DNA of 64,000 bases from Owenia fusiformis (GCA_903813345.2 CAIIXF020000004.1:20990477-21054476); one strand, 5' to 3'. Shown: positions 42,586 to 55,490, counted from the first letter of the stretch. The notes: generated from the sequence alone by a model not told the origin. A program made the numbers and translations.

Positions 42586-42875
42586 CCTCTTGAATCCCAG
42601 GCTCTAAAATTGGTTGAAACCAGAGATTTTTTCATTTTTGCCACCTTTTGACATTATACTACATACCTAAACAACTTCAGATGCTCAACTTAGTAAAATT
42701 AGACGGTAGAGATCATTTCTACACATTCTAAAACAAATTTTGTGTAAATTGGATGAAAATAGTTCAAATAGAGCAATTTTAGTGAAAAATTTTGTGACAG
42801 ATTTTCTCGTCACTCTGGGTTTCAAGGTCATTTCTGAGGTGACAAGAAATCTCGTCACTCCAGGTAGTCAAGAGG
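42586..42875. mobile_element. piggyBac-type MITE upstream of BIVM
   Basis: Flanked by TTAA at 42582-42585 and 42876-42879. Ends CCTCTTGAATCCCAGG and, inverted, CCTCTTGACTACCTGG. 290 bp, no gene. It lies about 80 bp upstream of the BIVM start codon and so may sit in promoter, 5' UTR or first-intron sequence. Confidence 0.82.
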
Positions 42876-43284
42876 TTAAGGGAAATAACTCTGCAATTTC
42901 TGGAATTTTATGTTTAAGTCCCAGCAAACAGCCGAATATCTTTTAGGGCACACCTGGTTGGTTTTGGATATTTAACTAGTAAAATCATTTTGGTTTCAAT
43001 ATCATCCTTATCTCAAAACATGTAAAGGTGGATTAGTGGTTGGATAAAACAAATTATTTTGATAAAGTAAATCTTGGGAACTCCAAAATTACATAATTGT
43101 ACATGATGTACCCAAAATTTGATCATTCTCACTTTTAAATTATTACATTTTTTGACGGACATTGAAATATTGACGGAGGTCCTATCAAATTATGGTCCTA
43201 CTCTCCATTAATTTATATGGTGACCTAAATACAACTCTTTCCCTCATTATCTTATACGCAATCAGGGCCAGTAAGCGCCATTAA

Positions 43285-43687
43285 GGTACAGCTGGAAAGT
43301 AACATTTTGGTAAAAATTGCTATACCTGCACATGTTATTTTCTGGTACAAAATAAAGTATGAAGGCATGTGTCAATTTCCTTGCTTTTTTCAGGAAAGTA
43401 TCATTACATTGTCTTCTTTTAGAATATCTGGTAGGGGTTCAATGGGAACTCCAGGAAATTCTGATATTTCACATTTTCTATTTTTCCAAATTTTCTTTCA
43501 AAGTTTCCAGACAACACAGAAGCTTCCATTGACCTGTTTCCAGATATTCTAAAAGTAAACAGTGTAATGATACTTTCCTGAAAAAAGCAAGGAAATACAC
43601 ACATGACTTCATACTTAATTTTGTACCAGAAAATAACATGTGCAGGTATAGCAATTTTTTACCAAAATGTTACTTTCCAGCTGAACC
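43285..43687. mobile_element. Palindromic TTAA-type MITE
   Basis: TTAA at 43281-43284 and 43688-43691. Ends GGTACAGCTGGAAAGTAACA and, inverted, GGTTCAGCTGGAAAGTAACA. Arms of about 160 bp pair closely, so the whole 403 bp can fold back. Confidence 0.85.
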
Positions 43688-43815
43688 TTAAGAAAGGGGA
43701 CCATAATCCCTGGGGGACCATCATTTCTTTCACACCGGCCCTTATGCTTTGGTCTCATTATATATGTCCAAGGTATATATGATGTTTTATGAGCAATTAT
43801 ATAGGGACATTATTG

Positions 43816-44390
43816 GGGTTGCACTAAATACCACCTAGGTGCCCCACACCTAGGTGTCCCCATTGAAATGCCTTACTGGCATATTTTACTATTTATTTCA
43901 AGCTAACATTTTTCCAAGTGTTAATATATTACATGATAAAGTATTTTCATGAAACTTGTGTAAATGTTTCTGTTAGTTTATGATATTTTTTAATTGTCTT
44001 GAAAATGTCGAAAAGTCATTTGTTAGGATAATATTTCATTATTTGCTCACTACAAAATGCTACAAATTCACTATTTTAGCAACTAAAGCAAGAAAAAAAT
44101 ATATGTTTCAAAGATAAATGCACACTTTAGCATAAACGGTGTTTTATTACTACAAATAAGTGATCATACATATGAGCAAAATTCCAGGTGCCCATTTTTC
44201 TAACGATAAAGCTTTCTATATTTTATTTTCGAATCTTCTTTAGAATATTTTCGACTACAAATGATTATTACAAGTCTATCACATGTCAAGTTAATATGAC
44301 AAAGAAAATAATACTAAATTTACGTGGTTTAATATGGAATTATAAATCCAGGTGCCCAAGGGGACACCTAGGTGTTATTTAGTAACACCC
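43816..44390. mobile_element. hAT-type MITE, 8-bp TSD
   Basis: Perfect 8-bp duplication CATTATTG (43808-43815, 44391-44398). Ends GGGTTGCACTAAATACCACC and, inverted, GGGTGTTACTAAATAACACC. An inner CACCTAGGTG palindrome lies near both ends. The 575-bp interior is A/T-rich with no gene. Confidence 0.9.
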
Positions 44391-44472
44391 CATTATTGAT
44401 TGTCCGGAAGAGAAATCTGGACGTCTGGATCTAAGGAAAAGTATATAGTGTGATACGACTTATGTTCACGAT

Positions 44473-44553
44473 CATAGGCCAAGGGAAAAGTAATAGTAAG
44501 CTCAGTATATAGAAGAGATATACGGCTTACTATTACTTTACCCTTGGCCTATG
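44473..44553. mobile_element. 81-bp palindromic element, 8-bp TSD
   Basis: CATAGGCCAAGGG...CCCTTGGCCTATG, with nearly complete pairing inside, flanked by the duplication TTCACGAT (44465-44472, 44554-44561). The same end sequence is found at 13627 and 14308. Confidence 0.88.
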
Positions 44554-44561
44554 TTCACGAT

Positions 44562-45948
44562 GATGAAAATTCAAAATGATGAGTGAAAAAAATGAAAAAA
44601 TGTTAGAACCTTCTGGACCTAAATTTTGCCTGAACAACGTACACTTTCTGACCACCGCAACTAAATTTACTAGCACAATATACTCATATCACAAAATAGT
44701 TAATATATCGTTGAAAATCATTCAAAACGCACCTGTTATCCGTAAAATATTGCAAACATAAATTTGAATTTTTACTCTTCAAATATGGAGATTCATGACA
44801 CGCCACATATTGTAAACAAAGATTTGCACAGAAGACATCATTTTGTGTTGATGCTTTTACCTCTAAAAGCGATTATTACGTAATGATTATATATTTGAAG
44901 TGTAAGATAAGATATTTTTCTATATCAATGAATCCTTTTCAATCCCCATTTTGTCCAATGAGTATAAAATAATGCCTATATAAGATATGAATAATTGATC
45001 CGATCAGTGTCAGTGCACACTTCCAGTAATCCTTACAAGAAATACAGGCTACAGCGAAGTTGCAAATGGAGGACTTTTGTTTATTTCCATAGTTCTGAAG
45101 GTATAGTAGATTTTACATATATTCCAAGTGTTCTACATTACATTGTATAGATTCATCGAACAAGTTCCAACGTATTACCAGCACCACAGAAAAGCCCAAT
45201 GGACAAAGATAGAGAACACCCGCTCCATTTGGAACTTAACTGTACCCTGTATCCTTTTTAGTGGCCACGTGGTAAGGTAGGGTGAAAGAGAAAGAGAGCT
45301 ATTCACACGTACTTGTAGGGACATCTTTGAGGTGAGCGCGTATTTTCATGTGTATCACGCCCGGTGATCGTGAAAATGGGACGGAGGGGGGGGGGGGAGC
45401 AGGCAATTTCCGCTAGAAAATTCAACAAATCTGGTAAAAATATTTTTTTAAGACAGAGTTTACGATTGAATTGCAAATTGAATAAGCGCACGGTATGATA
45501 AAATATGTTAGGTATTCTAGGATTATTTTTCAACCGATGCTCTTTTAAGATATAAGATCTATTAAAAAAGGCGCAACGCAACCAACGTGCAAAAGTCAAA
45601 GTTTTTGCTATAAATCAAGCAACAATGGACTACACGACCTGTAATAAATACTTGTAAGTGATGTTATCATAACTAAATTAATGTCATTGCTGAATTTATA
45701 AAATAAGTTTCCATACGTAAAATAAAAAATAATCGAAAATAATTAAAATGGGACGGAGGGGGGAGGGGACGGAGGGGGGAGTAATAATTCTATAAAATGA
45801 AACAACTTCACACTAATTCTTGTATTTGAAAAATGAACTCATTAACTTAGTAAGAAACTGGATGATATACCCCCGGAGACTGAAAAATGGGGACATTTGG
45901 AGTAAAAGGACTTAAAGTCGCGAAACATCTCTAATCATGTCTTATATA
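44562..45948. other. No gene recognised
   Basis: Non-coding interval with G-runs at about 45383-45399 and 45750-45780. The flank of the first run (GGGGGAGCAGGCAATTTCCG) repeats a stretch at about 42238-42260. No coding sequence is supported. Confidence 0.45.
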
Positions 45949-46923
45949 CAGGGTGACCCAAAAAAAATGCAACCCTCCATTTTCCGAATATTTTTCTTAA
46001 ATGGAGGTTAATTGATCTGAAATTTGGCACACAAGGACTTCATTCAATGTGGGATCCTCTGGTAAAGTTTCAATAATCATAGTCTTATATTGATAGAGTT
46101 ATGGTCGTTCCAAAATATGCTCCAAATGTCGTCCATTTCCAATGTCAGGTTTTCGGATGAATCACATTCCCTTCTTTCAGAACATGTAAACTCAAGAAAT
46201 AATGTGTTTTGGGATCACAAATTCCAGATAAAGTGCTTCACAGGCCCCTACATTCTGTTAAATGCACAGCTTGGGCTGCCAATTTCCAAACATGAAATCA
46301 TCTGCCCCTTTTGGTTTGAGGTTGATAATGGCAACAATGTTACTGTTAACACACAGTGCAATATTGGCGTTCCCAGGAAGTTCTAGGCAGTTCTAGAGTG
46401 ACATAGAGGCTTCAATAGACAAGAACAGTGGTTCTAGAAGGATGGAGCTACTCTTCACACTTCTAATGATAGCATAGCCCGGCTCACTAGTCATTTCTAT
46501 GAGAAGATTATCTCTCCTAGGACGGAGGACCCATGGTCATCCCACAGTCTTGATCTCAATGCCCTTGACTTCTATACGGGGTTATTTAAAGGATAATGTG
46601 TATGAAAATAACCCTACCGCAATTGCAGAACTCCAATAAGCAATGGCTGCAAAAATTTGAGCTATACCCATGGTGAAGAATGCATATGTGTTATGAACAG
46701 TTTTCCTTGAACATTGCAAGTTTGTTTTCAGCGAAATTGACGACATCTGGAGCATATTTTGAAACAACCATAACTCTATCAATATAAGACTATGATTATT
46801 AAAACTTTGCCAAAGGATCCCACATAGAATGAAGTCCTTGTGTGCCAAATCTCAGAGCAATTTACCTCCATTTAAGAAAAATATTGACGAAATGGAGGGT
46901 TGCATTTTTTTTGGGTCACCCTG
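45949..46923 (+). mobile_element. Degraded mariner element with long TIRs
   Basis: 975 bp between TA duplications (45947-45948, 46924-46925). Ends CAGGGTGACCC...GGGTCACCCTG; inverted arms extend about 190 bp. The interior keeps recognisable pieces of a mariner-family transposase on the plus strand: FSDESHSLLSEHVNSRN, then ICPFWFEVDNGNNVTVN, then DGATPHT and PWSSHSLDLNALDF. Stops and frameshifts break it, and the N-terminal half is missing. Confidence 0.88.
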
Positions 46924-47620
46924 TACATATTGACATTGTTATAAAATACAAGTAGCATTTCGTCTCAGCTGTTGTGGCTGTTTCCGTTTGGGTTTTCACA
47001 GACTGCGATGGCTTACTGCAAATACTTGCTTATAAAAATACAAGACGAAATTCATCATTTTAATAAAGATAAATAAATACCTTTAATAGTGCATATTTCA
47101 TAACATCATATAGAACTCCATTCAGTAATTAACAAATAACTCTATTACTGTACAGTATTAATTCGGACATCACAGACACTTAATAACTCTCACAAGAGTC
47201 TAAACCTCAGTTTGGTCGTATAGCGACCGTAGCTTCACAAAATTGATATAGAAAAACTGCATCGTACTGCTTATCCCTATATTTTATGCTGCATATTCCT
47301 CTCGATTTTGGGAAGCTACGACCGCCGTACGGTTGCCGTACATCAAATGTGACTGAAGCATCACTCTTATTCAATTTTAAATGCATACTTATTCAAAGAA
47401 GTGCATTTTATTTTAATTCTAACAACTTTATTGTAGTCTTTCTCTAGTCTTTAGCATTGTACTCTAAATGCAACTTTTTGATTGTAGTTATATTCTAACA
47501 ATTTTATTGTACTCTTACATCTAACGACTTTATTGTACTTTTACTCTAATGGTCATCATTTTCTAATTTAAACAAGAACATTGCAGTCTAGTTTGAACAA
47601 TGACCATTTCAAAAAGTACA

Positions 47621-47740
47621 TTGTACTCAAACGAGGTCATTGTATCCCCATTGTACTCAAACGAGGTCATTGTATCCTCGTTGTACTCAAACGAGGTCAT
47701 TGTATCCTCATTGTACTCAAACGAGGTCATTGTATCCTCA
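47621..47740. repeat. 30-bp tandem repeat, 4 copies
   Basis: Four units of TTGTACTCAAACGAGGTCAT plus TGTATCCTCA, nearly identical. Looser TTGTACTCT-type relatives flank the array on both sides. Confidence 0.92.
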
Positions 47741-48102
47741 TTCTAATATGAGCGTTGCACTCTAATTTAAATTAGAATATTGTAATCTCAATTTTTGGCA
47801 AGGTTATCTATTGTACTCTTACTCTCAAAATTTTATTGTACTCTCTAAGTCAAATAAATTCATTTATTCAAACAAAGGCACTGTTCTCTTACTCTAACAA
47901 TATCAATGTACTCTCAGTGCAATAATTTCTCATTAATCGTTTTCGATTGAGATACACTTAATTGTTCTCGCAAATACAAATGTCTCCTTAGTCTTACTCC
48001 AAGAAGTACACTGTACCTCTTTGTACTTTTCTGAGAATAAAGAAAAATGGGCCACTAACAGACTAACTTGTACTCAACATTCCGTGTTGCTGAGAAACTT
48101 AA

Positions 48103-48475
48103 CTTGTATTTGCAAATGCAACTAATGCCTGTCGGCTACCGGATTAACCTACTATTTTACTGGAAAACTCATTTCATTTAAATATGAATAGTAGCTGTCT
48201 AGTTGCTGCCACTATTCCATTCATATTTAAATGAGTTGGTCATAAAATACTAGGTTAATCCGGTAGCCGACATGCGTAACTAGTTGCATTCGCGAATACA
48301 AGGCTAGCTTGCGAATGCAACTGACGGCTGTCAGCTACCGGATTAACCCACAATTTTATGGGCAACTCATTTAAATATGAATGGAATAGTGGCAGATATT
48401 ATTAATATTGATATTAGTCGGTCATAAAATAGTAGGTTAATCCGGTAGTCGTTATTTGCATTCGCGAATACAAGC
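48103..48475. mobile_element. Two palindromic elements in tandem
   Basis: Two adjacent foldbacks (48103-48303 and 48306-48475) share the same arms: CTTGTATTTGCAAATGCAAC (or TGCGAATGCAAC) at the start, GCTACCGGATTAACC inside, and the inverse at the other end. Both centres carry ATTCATATTTAAATGAG or its complement. Confidence 0.8.
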
Positions 48476-49163
48476 TTACAAGGAAAACGCATCAACTGTA
48501 TTAATAATTTTGCCTAATCATTAAAATAACCTATTGCTATTATTTTTGCCAGGTTCGGAAAATTAAATGTCGGAAATATCATCTTCAAAATCATAATGCC
48601 ACTCTACTATACCTAACCCCTAGAAATGCATAAGATTCTCTGTTTGTCTATTTGTATTGTTTAGTATATTTTTGAAAGTACCTTATTAACATGAACATTC
48701 ATCCGATAAACCATTAATAAGGGTCAGACAAATAAAAACAAACAACATAATCATCACTAATAAGCCAAATGGGTCGCTCATGAACACCAAATGCAAGGTA
48801 TAGTAGAGTGAATGTTATCCAATGGAATTTCCTTGTCATTAGGAAAATTCGAATTAGGAAAATGATAAAATTTGACCATTCGGGAAACTAACCACTTGGA
48901 TTAAATACAACTACAATATTAGAAAATAAAAAGATCTTAAACATACATGTGTAGATATCTCAAAAAAAAAATTCACGTGAAAATCAAAACCAATGGGATT
49001 TTTTTGTCTTTTACATTTTATCCAATGGCTTCAATCACTGGTTCCACCTGGTTATAAAGAACGTCTTTATAACAAAATGGGTGGACTTCCGTTGGAGTAA
49101 TTTTTTATTTTCATTATTTTCACCAAAAACGTATAACCAGCTGGGGACCATTGTTTAACTTGT

Positions 49164-50501
49164 TTAACTACTAGTTGAATAGTTCTGTGTTTCATCGATT
49201 TTATCCATGATTGCAATGAGAGATTTTATATTTACGACTACATTGGTATTGCCACTTGGGACCCTTGTAGAGATCCTCCAATATACCTGATCTAACATAT
49301 TAGACATTGTCCAAACCATCGTATGGGCCAAACCATTTGCTATTCGACCATTGTTGTCCAATATGGGCATTATCTCAATTATATGCGCTTTGCTTGGAGC
49401 AAAATTTATATTGTAGAACGCTCCGCCATGTACCCCTATTATCGCCCGGGTATTGCCAAACAATTTTAAAGTTTCTTTGAAGTTATAGTTGCCTTGAAAT
49501 AAAACAAAATTGCTGCCGTATCGTTCTTTTAACGTGTTTGCGACTGCATCAGAATTGAGCAATTTTCTTCCACCATTCTTTGAGAATGCTCTTGTCAGTA
49601 GTACTACTGATGAGTTGGTTACGTCATCAGGTAAAGTCTCCTTGGCACCGAGTCTCTTGCGACCTAATTTCCAAAGAATGGGGTGAATACCCGGGGTAAT
49701 ACAAGTGAAAATCAAATGGTTTGCGCCGTATGTGTTACCATCAAGTCCTATGACAATTTTGTCTGCAGTTATTCCGAGAGCTGTGAGGAAATCGTTTATG
49801 ATGTTATCGCGTGGGGTCTTTAGAAGGATCTTAACGCCGGGTATATTCAAAAAGTGAAACACTTGCATAATTTTAGGTAGCGTTCCATCGAGAAAATGTT
49901 GAAACGTCCATCCGTCGGGAACGACCAACGGTATTAAAATATTAAACCAATTCATTGGAGTGACATTACTTCTATTTTTGGCCTTAGTCTCGTTAACGTT
50001 CGACTTCCAACCACAGTCTTGTCGTTTGACAGTGAATGTTCCGCTTCGAATATGGTATATTCGACCAATCAAACTCTTTGGATCAGGCCCATTTTTTAAC
50101 AAATCATGATTAGGGTGAAACGTCAAGAATAGTCTCCTGTCTTCAGAAGTAATCGTATTTGGTTCGGGGAAACTCACATTTGGATATATGATAGTCTCCA
50201 TGTCAACGCCATCTAAATCTATATGCTTCGGAATTGTATAAAGGCATGCGGCATCATATATATTCCAGCTCTTCGGCGGACAACTTATGACGTTTGGACG
50301 TTCCATTACAAATCCATGTGGAAGATGACTCGTGATTTTGTCTGTTCCGAACGATATGTTTTTGAGCATTTTAGTTTTGTAATTTGAGTGAGGTTTTAAT
50401 AAGTACAAAGGATCTATTACATCGAGAAGAATAAGTGTAACGAAAAGGTATATGAAAATGGCGATTCCCATCAGCCTGCGCCATCTTTGTGGAATCTGCA
50501 T
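49164..50501 (-). CDS. GT61-family (DUF563) glycosyltransferase, type II membrane
   Basis: Intronless 445-aa frame. A short basic N-terminus and one hydrophobic segment (residues 11-27, MGIAIFIYLFVTLILLD) form a signal anchor, placing the rest in the ER or Golgi lumen. Several N-glycosylation sequons follow. The C-terminal half has the marks of the GT61 family: VPDGWTFQHFLDGTLPKIMQ near residues 194-213, a VVLLTRAFSKNGGRKLLN block, and IIGVHGGAFYNINFAPSKAH near the end. GT61 enzymes include EOGT and POMGNT2 and transfer sugars such as GlcNAc or xylose. The exact donor and acceptor cannot be read from the sequence, and it is not close enough to assign either symbol. The single exon could mean a retrocopy or a lineage-specific intronless family. 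Confidence 0.85.
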   Translation of the reverse strand: MQIPQRWRRLMGIAIFIYLFVTLILLDVIDPLYLLKPHSNYKTKMLKNISFGTDKITSHLPHGFVMERPNVISCPPKSWNIYDAACLYTIPKHIDLDGVDMETIIYPNVSFPEPNTITSEDRRLFLTFHPNHDLLKNGPDPKSLIGRIYHIRSGTFTVKRQDCGWKSNVNETKAKNRSNVTPMNWFNILIPLVVPDGWTFQHFLDGTLPKIMQVFHFLNIPGVKILLKTPRDNIINDFLTALGITADKIVIGLDGNTYGANHLIFTCITPGIHPILWKLGRKRLGAKETLPDDVTNSSVVLLTRAFSKNGGRKLLNSDAVANTLKERYGSNFVLFQGNYNFKETLKLFGNTRAIIGVHGGAFYNINFAPSKAHIIEIMPILDNNGRIANGLAHTMVWTMSNMLDQVYWRISTRVPSGNTNVVVNIKSLIAIMDKIDETQNYSTSS

Positions 50502-52301
50502 TTTTTCTCGTTTATTGTCAGTTTATCAACTTGGAGTTGACTTAACGCTGAGGAAGCGAGACTGCGGTTTGGGTGCCAGCATACGGTCGCTTGAATCTGA
50601 CCTGAAAATATATAAAATAGCATATAAGATACGGCCAATGGCTTGGGTCTTAAAAATTCAGATTCTTGAGGGGATTCTGACCCGATGACTTTTCATGGAT
50701 CAAGCTCAGAAGTACCTCGTCTGAACATGACGTGATGAAATAACCATTCATACAAGCGATGTTGTTTTCAGTCACACAATATACATGTAAAAAGGTATAT
50801 TACCAAGATTTCAATTAAACAATTCCATGGCTGTTCAAAGCAAGTTTCAAATTCAATTAAAAAACAAACTTTACATCATTGATTTGAGTGCATCGAATCA
50901 TTGAATTTCCAAACGGCGTGCATATTATGTTTGGCTTTCGCAACATGTAATTTATGGGGAGTGTTAAAAATGTCAGCAAAATTAAGTTTGCACTTATTGT
51001 AACTATTCTTTTATTACCTTTCCAATTAGATATGATGCCAGCAATTGTAATACTTAAAGAAACGCATTCTACATTGAAAATGGTTTGAATATATTCATAT
51101 ATTTATTTATTCAACCACGAACCTTAACTAAATCGCCACCCAGCCTTATCAGGCTTATGAGGCACTACGTATGTTTAATTACAATACATACTACTTAATG
51201 CAACAAAAATGCCATTTTTTGTTGGATTACAATGATATTAATTGGCAAATTCATCTATACTTGATTTCATGTTGTTTCAAAAAATGATTTCAAGTAACCC
51301 TAATTGGTCAGATTTATTTATAGTATTAGATTAACGCAGTCGCTTAAATGGACATACCTTGTGAGTATCTCAATGGGGACTGATGCTGTTGATCTCAAAC
51401 TATTTTTAGGTAAAATTTTATAGATCAAAATTTGGTAACAGTTTGTTGTCGTATAAAGGAGAGGAGATAATGCTGAAAATTGTATTTTAATTGATAGTTA
51501 ATCTGTAATTATACTGGTTTTTGATTTGTTGATCTTTAACTCCAATAATTCGGATCTTTAGTCATGTTAGTTTACACACATTTGTTGAGTACATTTGAGT
51601 ACATTATGATTTAGAAAGCATTTTTTCTAAACTCATTAGATAAAAGTAAAGGAGGTAATAATCGAACAATCAATTACATGAAACCAGGAATGTAGAATTG
51701 TGTACAATACATATTGTTGACCGCTAATCAACCAATCAGAATCGAGTATTTCAGTTTAGGTGCTAACAATATGATTTAGTTCATGAATTTATGATAATTA
51801 GCCAAGTTAACTTGAAATTGTAGAATTAATGGCATGTCTGATTTATATTGAGATTTCATGGATATTTGTTCTGAATAAAAGTGCGTATAAGAATATACAT
51901 GTACACATATCTGTCTGTTCACTAAGCTGAGGGGGATATGATGTACCAACTTACCTCATGTTAAATATTTTCTAGTCCATAATCCATAAATTGTAATCGA
52001 TTAACTTAAGTTTCATAACTTTACTATGGCTGTACAACATTATAGATAGTAGATACGGAACGACGAGTGTGAGTCAGCCCTAGCTTGTGCACGAATGTAT
52101 AATCCAGATGCAACGACCGTAACTGTCATAACACATGTAAACTTTGCCAATAAGAAGCTAGGACGTTATTTATTGCAAGGCTGACCAAAAATATTATGAA
52201 TACTTATAGTTGTATTGAAAATCATGGTCAGTATGTATTTGTGTTTGTATCTTTTATTTCCCAATTCATCATTGGAGTATTAAAATATAACATATATACA
52301 G
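50502..52301. other. No gene recognised
   Basis: A/T-rich sequence upstream of the glycosyltransferase; it would contain that gene's promoter. No convincing coding exon or repeat family was seen. Confidence 0.45.
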
Positions 52302-52601
52302 CACTGGCGGATTAGGGGGGGGGGGCTGGGGTCCCGGCCCCCCCCCCCTTGGGTGGGCCCAGAAAAAAATTGGGCCCAAAAAGGCCTTAAGGCCCCAAAA
52401 AGTGGGCCTTTTTGGTCATAATTGGGCCTTTTAAGGCCTTATTTTTTAATTTCAGGCCAAATTTGGAAGAAAATGGGCCTCAAAATTTCAAAATTTGGGC
52501 CCACTTTTGGGTTTTAGGGGCCCAAAATTTTTTTCCTGACTTTTTTTCTCTGACCTGAAATTTGCCCCCCCCCCCCTTGTTGCTTCCCAGATCCGCCCCT
52601 G
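52302..52601 (+). mobile_element. TIR element with G/C-homopolymer ends
   Basis: Ends CACTGGCGGATTAGGGGG and, inverted, CAGGGGCGGATCTGGG, flanked by a 5-bp duplication TACAG (52297-52301, 52602-52606). The interior alternates GGGCC/GGCCC blocks and A-runs. A partial inverted copy lies at 19175-19373. Termini resemble hAT-group elements; the 5-bp TSD fits only some hAT lineages. Confidence 0.8.
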
Positions 52602-52606
52602 TACAG

Positions 52607-54984
52607 ATATACAAGTTGAACATATTCAAGTGATTCTTATTTACATTTCATTTCAAATAAGTTATACCATGGTCAGAGGAATATCAGACAGTGCACTGTC
52701 AGGTATATAACTGTATAACAGCAAGTGATAATTTACATGATATTTGGGATTTTGATGATATCGGCGATGATATTAGATCGGAGGGATGATATGAATATCC
52801 ACCCGGGTATATATTGCACCATAGCACTAACGTCATAGGACTGAGTTATGGACATTTCTTTCGAGTATATCAGTATGAGGGAGAAAATACTTTTGAATAT
52901 AAATTCTTCCTTGGTGATATACTTTCATCCCAAGAATTTTTACGCTGCAATCACCGACGCCGGCACACTCCAATAAGTTTTAAGACACTCTACCATAATT
53001 TCCGATGTTGAGAGATGGATTATTGTTGCTGTGACTTTTCACGATGTCGTGGCGATACTTAGCGAGATACTTAGCCCATCGCGAAGGCAGACAGCAATTT
53101 TCGTTACAGTTAAATGACAGCTATCATGGGTTGATATCGAAAAAGTTGTCCACTGTGACGGAGCATGCTATTTTTCATGAAACATTAAGAAAACTTCACA
53201 ATTTATATTTTAATTCATTTGTTTCGTTACCAAACAAAATTCGCTCCTCTAAAGTGTAGTTGCAAAAGCTTTATATAAATCTTCAATTCCAATGTATTTC
53301 ACATATTTTAACGTCGCGAGATTTTCATTACAACTTAAGCTGTACACTAATCACAGTTTTAATGGCAGTATTTGACATATTTTTGACATGTTACCGTGGA
53401 GGATCGGCTTTTGTCTTCTTTTGCGATATTTTCAGTCTATAGTATAGACATTACGTTGACGTTTACTTGACAGTTTGATTAATGTCCTTTGTTTCAAAAC
53501 AATCTAAAACATCTGAACTCACCGAAGTGATAATTATTTGGTTGTTTTTAATATTTTGTTGTGTAATAAGAGTGAAACACACTTAATTAATGTTGAAGCG
53601 TAAAAAGGCGGTCTTATTTTGCATTGCATCACTGAACTAGGTAATCTTCAAATTTCTTTGATTCTCTTATTGAAAGCCCATGATATCATAAATTAGGGAC
53701 CATTTTGACCTTATATCCCAATCAGACAGTTTATACTCGATTAGTATGCTTATTTCCTAATTAAACAGTCTTCACCACAAACCACACAACATATGATATC
53801 ACATATATTATAGGATTAAATTCGAGCCAGCATCCCGCGTTTATTTGAATAGCATCAAGTACATCTGATACAAAGAATGAGTGAAAAAATGAAAAAATAT
53901 AGCCAGGTCGCGATGCATCCAGGTACCTATGACGGCCACGATGCCGATGTCATAACGGCCACGATGCCGATGTCATAGCGGCCACGATGCCGATGGCATT
54001 AATGCCAGAAACCTCTTAGGTTCAAATATACCCAACATCCGTCCTCGGCTCCCAACCTCACTGCTGATTTACGATGTTTAACTGCCTTCAAGACATCAAT
54101 AAGGCACCGTGTGCCTAATTAAAAATCTAAATCCAACAACCCATCCATATCCGGATCAACTGTCATTAAAGCCATTGTTTGTTAACACGTCAAAGATCTC
54201 AAATTAATTCACAAATTTCGGAATAATTAAACCAATTCTAAATTGTGACTATCTGTCAACTTGCACTATAAAAAAACTTGTATAAGGACCGTACACGTAT
54301 TTAGTGCCTTCTAGCACTATGCAAAATCTGTAACATACCTCACTATCTAATACAGTAAATGTTGTTAAGAGTAGTAAATCATACAGTGTGACCCGGGGTG
54401 ACCCCTGATGCATTCTGGGAGTTTTTCAGGGGTCCACGCTGATTGGGCAGTTTAAACCACGCGCCTACGCTCTGATTTGTCGAGTTTGACCACGTAACCG
54501 ACCTTATTAATCACTGTTGAACTAGGTTAATTAAAGTCGATGGTTGACCGCTAAAAAGACGTTTAACCTTGAAAGCCTGTACCGTCGGTACAGGCTCTGG
54601 TAATTTGATACGGAATATTGACAGCCGATGAAGTAAAATTAATAAAAACGCGTCAGTCGTTGACTGGTAATCGATAATAGGTAAGACCGTACCCGCCGGT
54701 ACAGGCTCGAGTAATTTCTTACATGTTGTGGCACGTGGGGCGTGACTTAAATAATAAGGTCGTCTCGTTAATTACTTTAACGGCGAAGGCGAAACGGCCG
54801 TCAATCGATAATCTAGCTTCAGTATTGTGAATAGGTTAATTAATAATCGAGAAAGTCTTTAAACGGATATATTGATAAATAAAAGTTTACTTAGGGCAAA
54901 AAGTAGATTCCCTGTTTTGTTCCCCTCGCTTTCACAATGGGATCAATTACATCTTGAAAATTTTTTTTTGGGTAGGGGGAATTT
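52607..54984. other. No gene recognised
   Basis: Short open stretches only (52814-53442), none with a recognisable domain. At about 54580-54720 a motif GTACCGTCGGTACAGGCTC recurs as GTACCCGCCGGTACAGGCTC about 110 bp apart. GC content looks higher from 54400 to 54800 than around it. Confidence 0.45.
53932..54000. repeat. 23-bp tandem repeat, 3 copies
   Basis: Three units of ACGGCCACGATGCCGATGTC plus ATA, more GC-rich than the surrounding DNA. Confidence 0.92.
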
Positions 54985-55490
54985 GAATATTTATATTTAC
55001 AAGTATAGCCTCGCAAAAAATCTTATTTTTCATTGTTCACTTATTTCAACATCCCGAGTCCATATACGACTATATAATGTCAGAACATTACATATTTATC
55101 CAACAATCTCTTTTACCCTCGCAAAAATTTTCAATTTCATTATTCATTTTTCACTTATTATCTTAAGTCCACATAAAGAATAAAAGATATAAGCCCACTT
55201 CATTTTTGTCAAAAAATGTTTACCTTACAAAAATTTTCATTTTTTTTCATTTTTACTTATTTCGACATCCCAAGACAGTATACATACTACAACATGTCAA
55301 AACACTTCATTTTTGTCAAACGTTTTACCTTTACAAAAATTTTCAATTCATTTTATTCATTTTCACTTATTTCAGCAGCCCAAGTCTGTATAAAGACTAA
55401 AATGTGTTAGCACGCTTCATTTGTATCCAAAAATGTTTACCCTTACAAAAATTTTCATTTTTTTCATTTTTACTTATTTCGACATCCTAT
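54985..55490. repeat. ~105-111 bp tandem repeat, about 5 copies
   Basis: Units recur at about 55011, 55120, 55225, 55331 and 55442, each with (A/T)CGCAAAAATTTTCA or TTACAAAAATTTTCA followed by TTTTTACTTATTTCGACATC. It ends about 150 bp before the small membrane-protein gene. Confidence 0.85.

Larger units (their letters stand above)
46926..49163. other. Repeat-bearing non-coding region
   Basis: No gene recognised. It holds the 30-bp minisatellite (47621) and the paired palindromes (48103), plus TTGTACTC-type dispersed repeats around 47400-47900. Confidence 0.5.

Noticed and set aside
46582-46848. 88-codon minus-strand frame
   Set aside because: Antisense reading of the mariner TIR; the transposase relic is on the plus strand.
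47621-47740. CRISPR-like array
   Set aside because: Contiguous 30-bp tandem copies without spacers.
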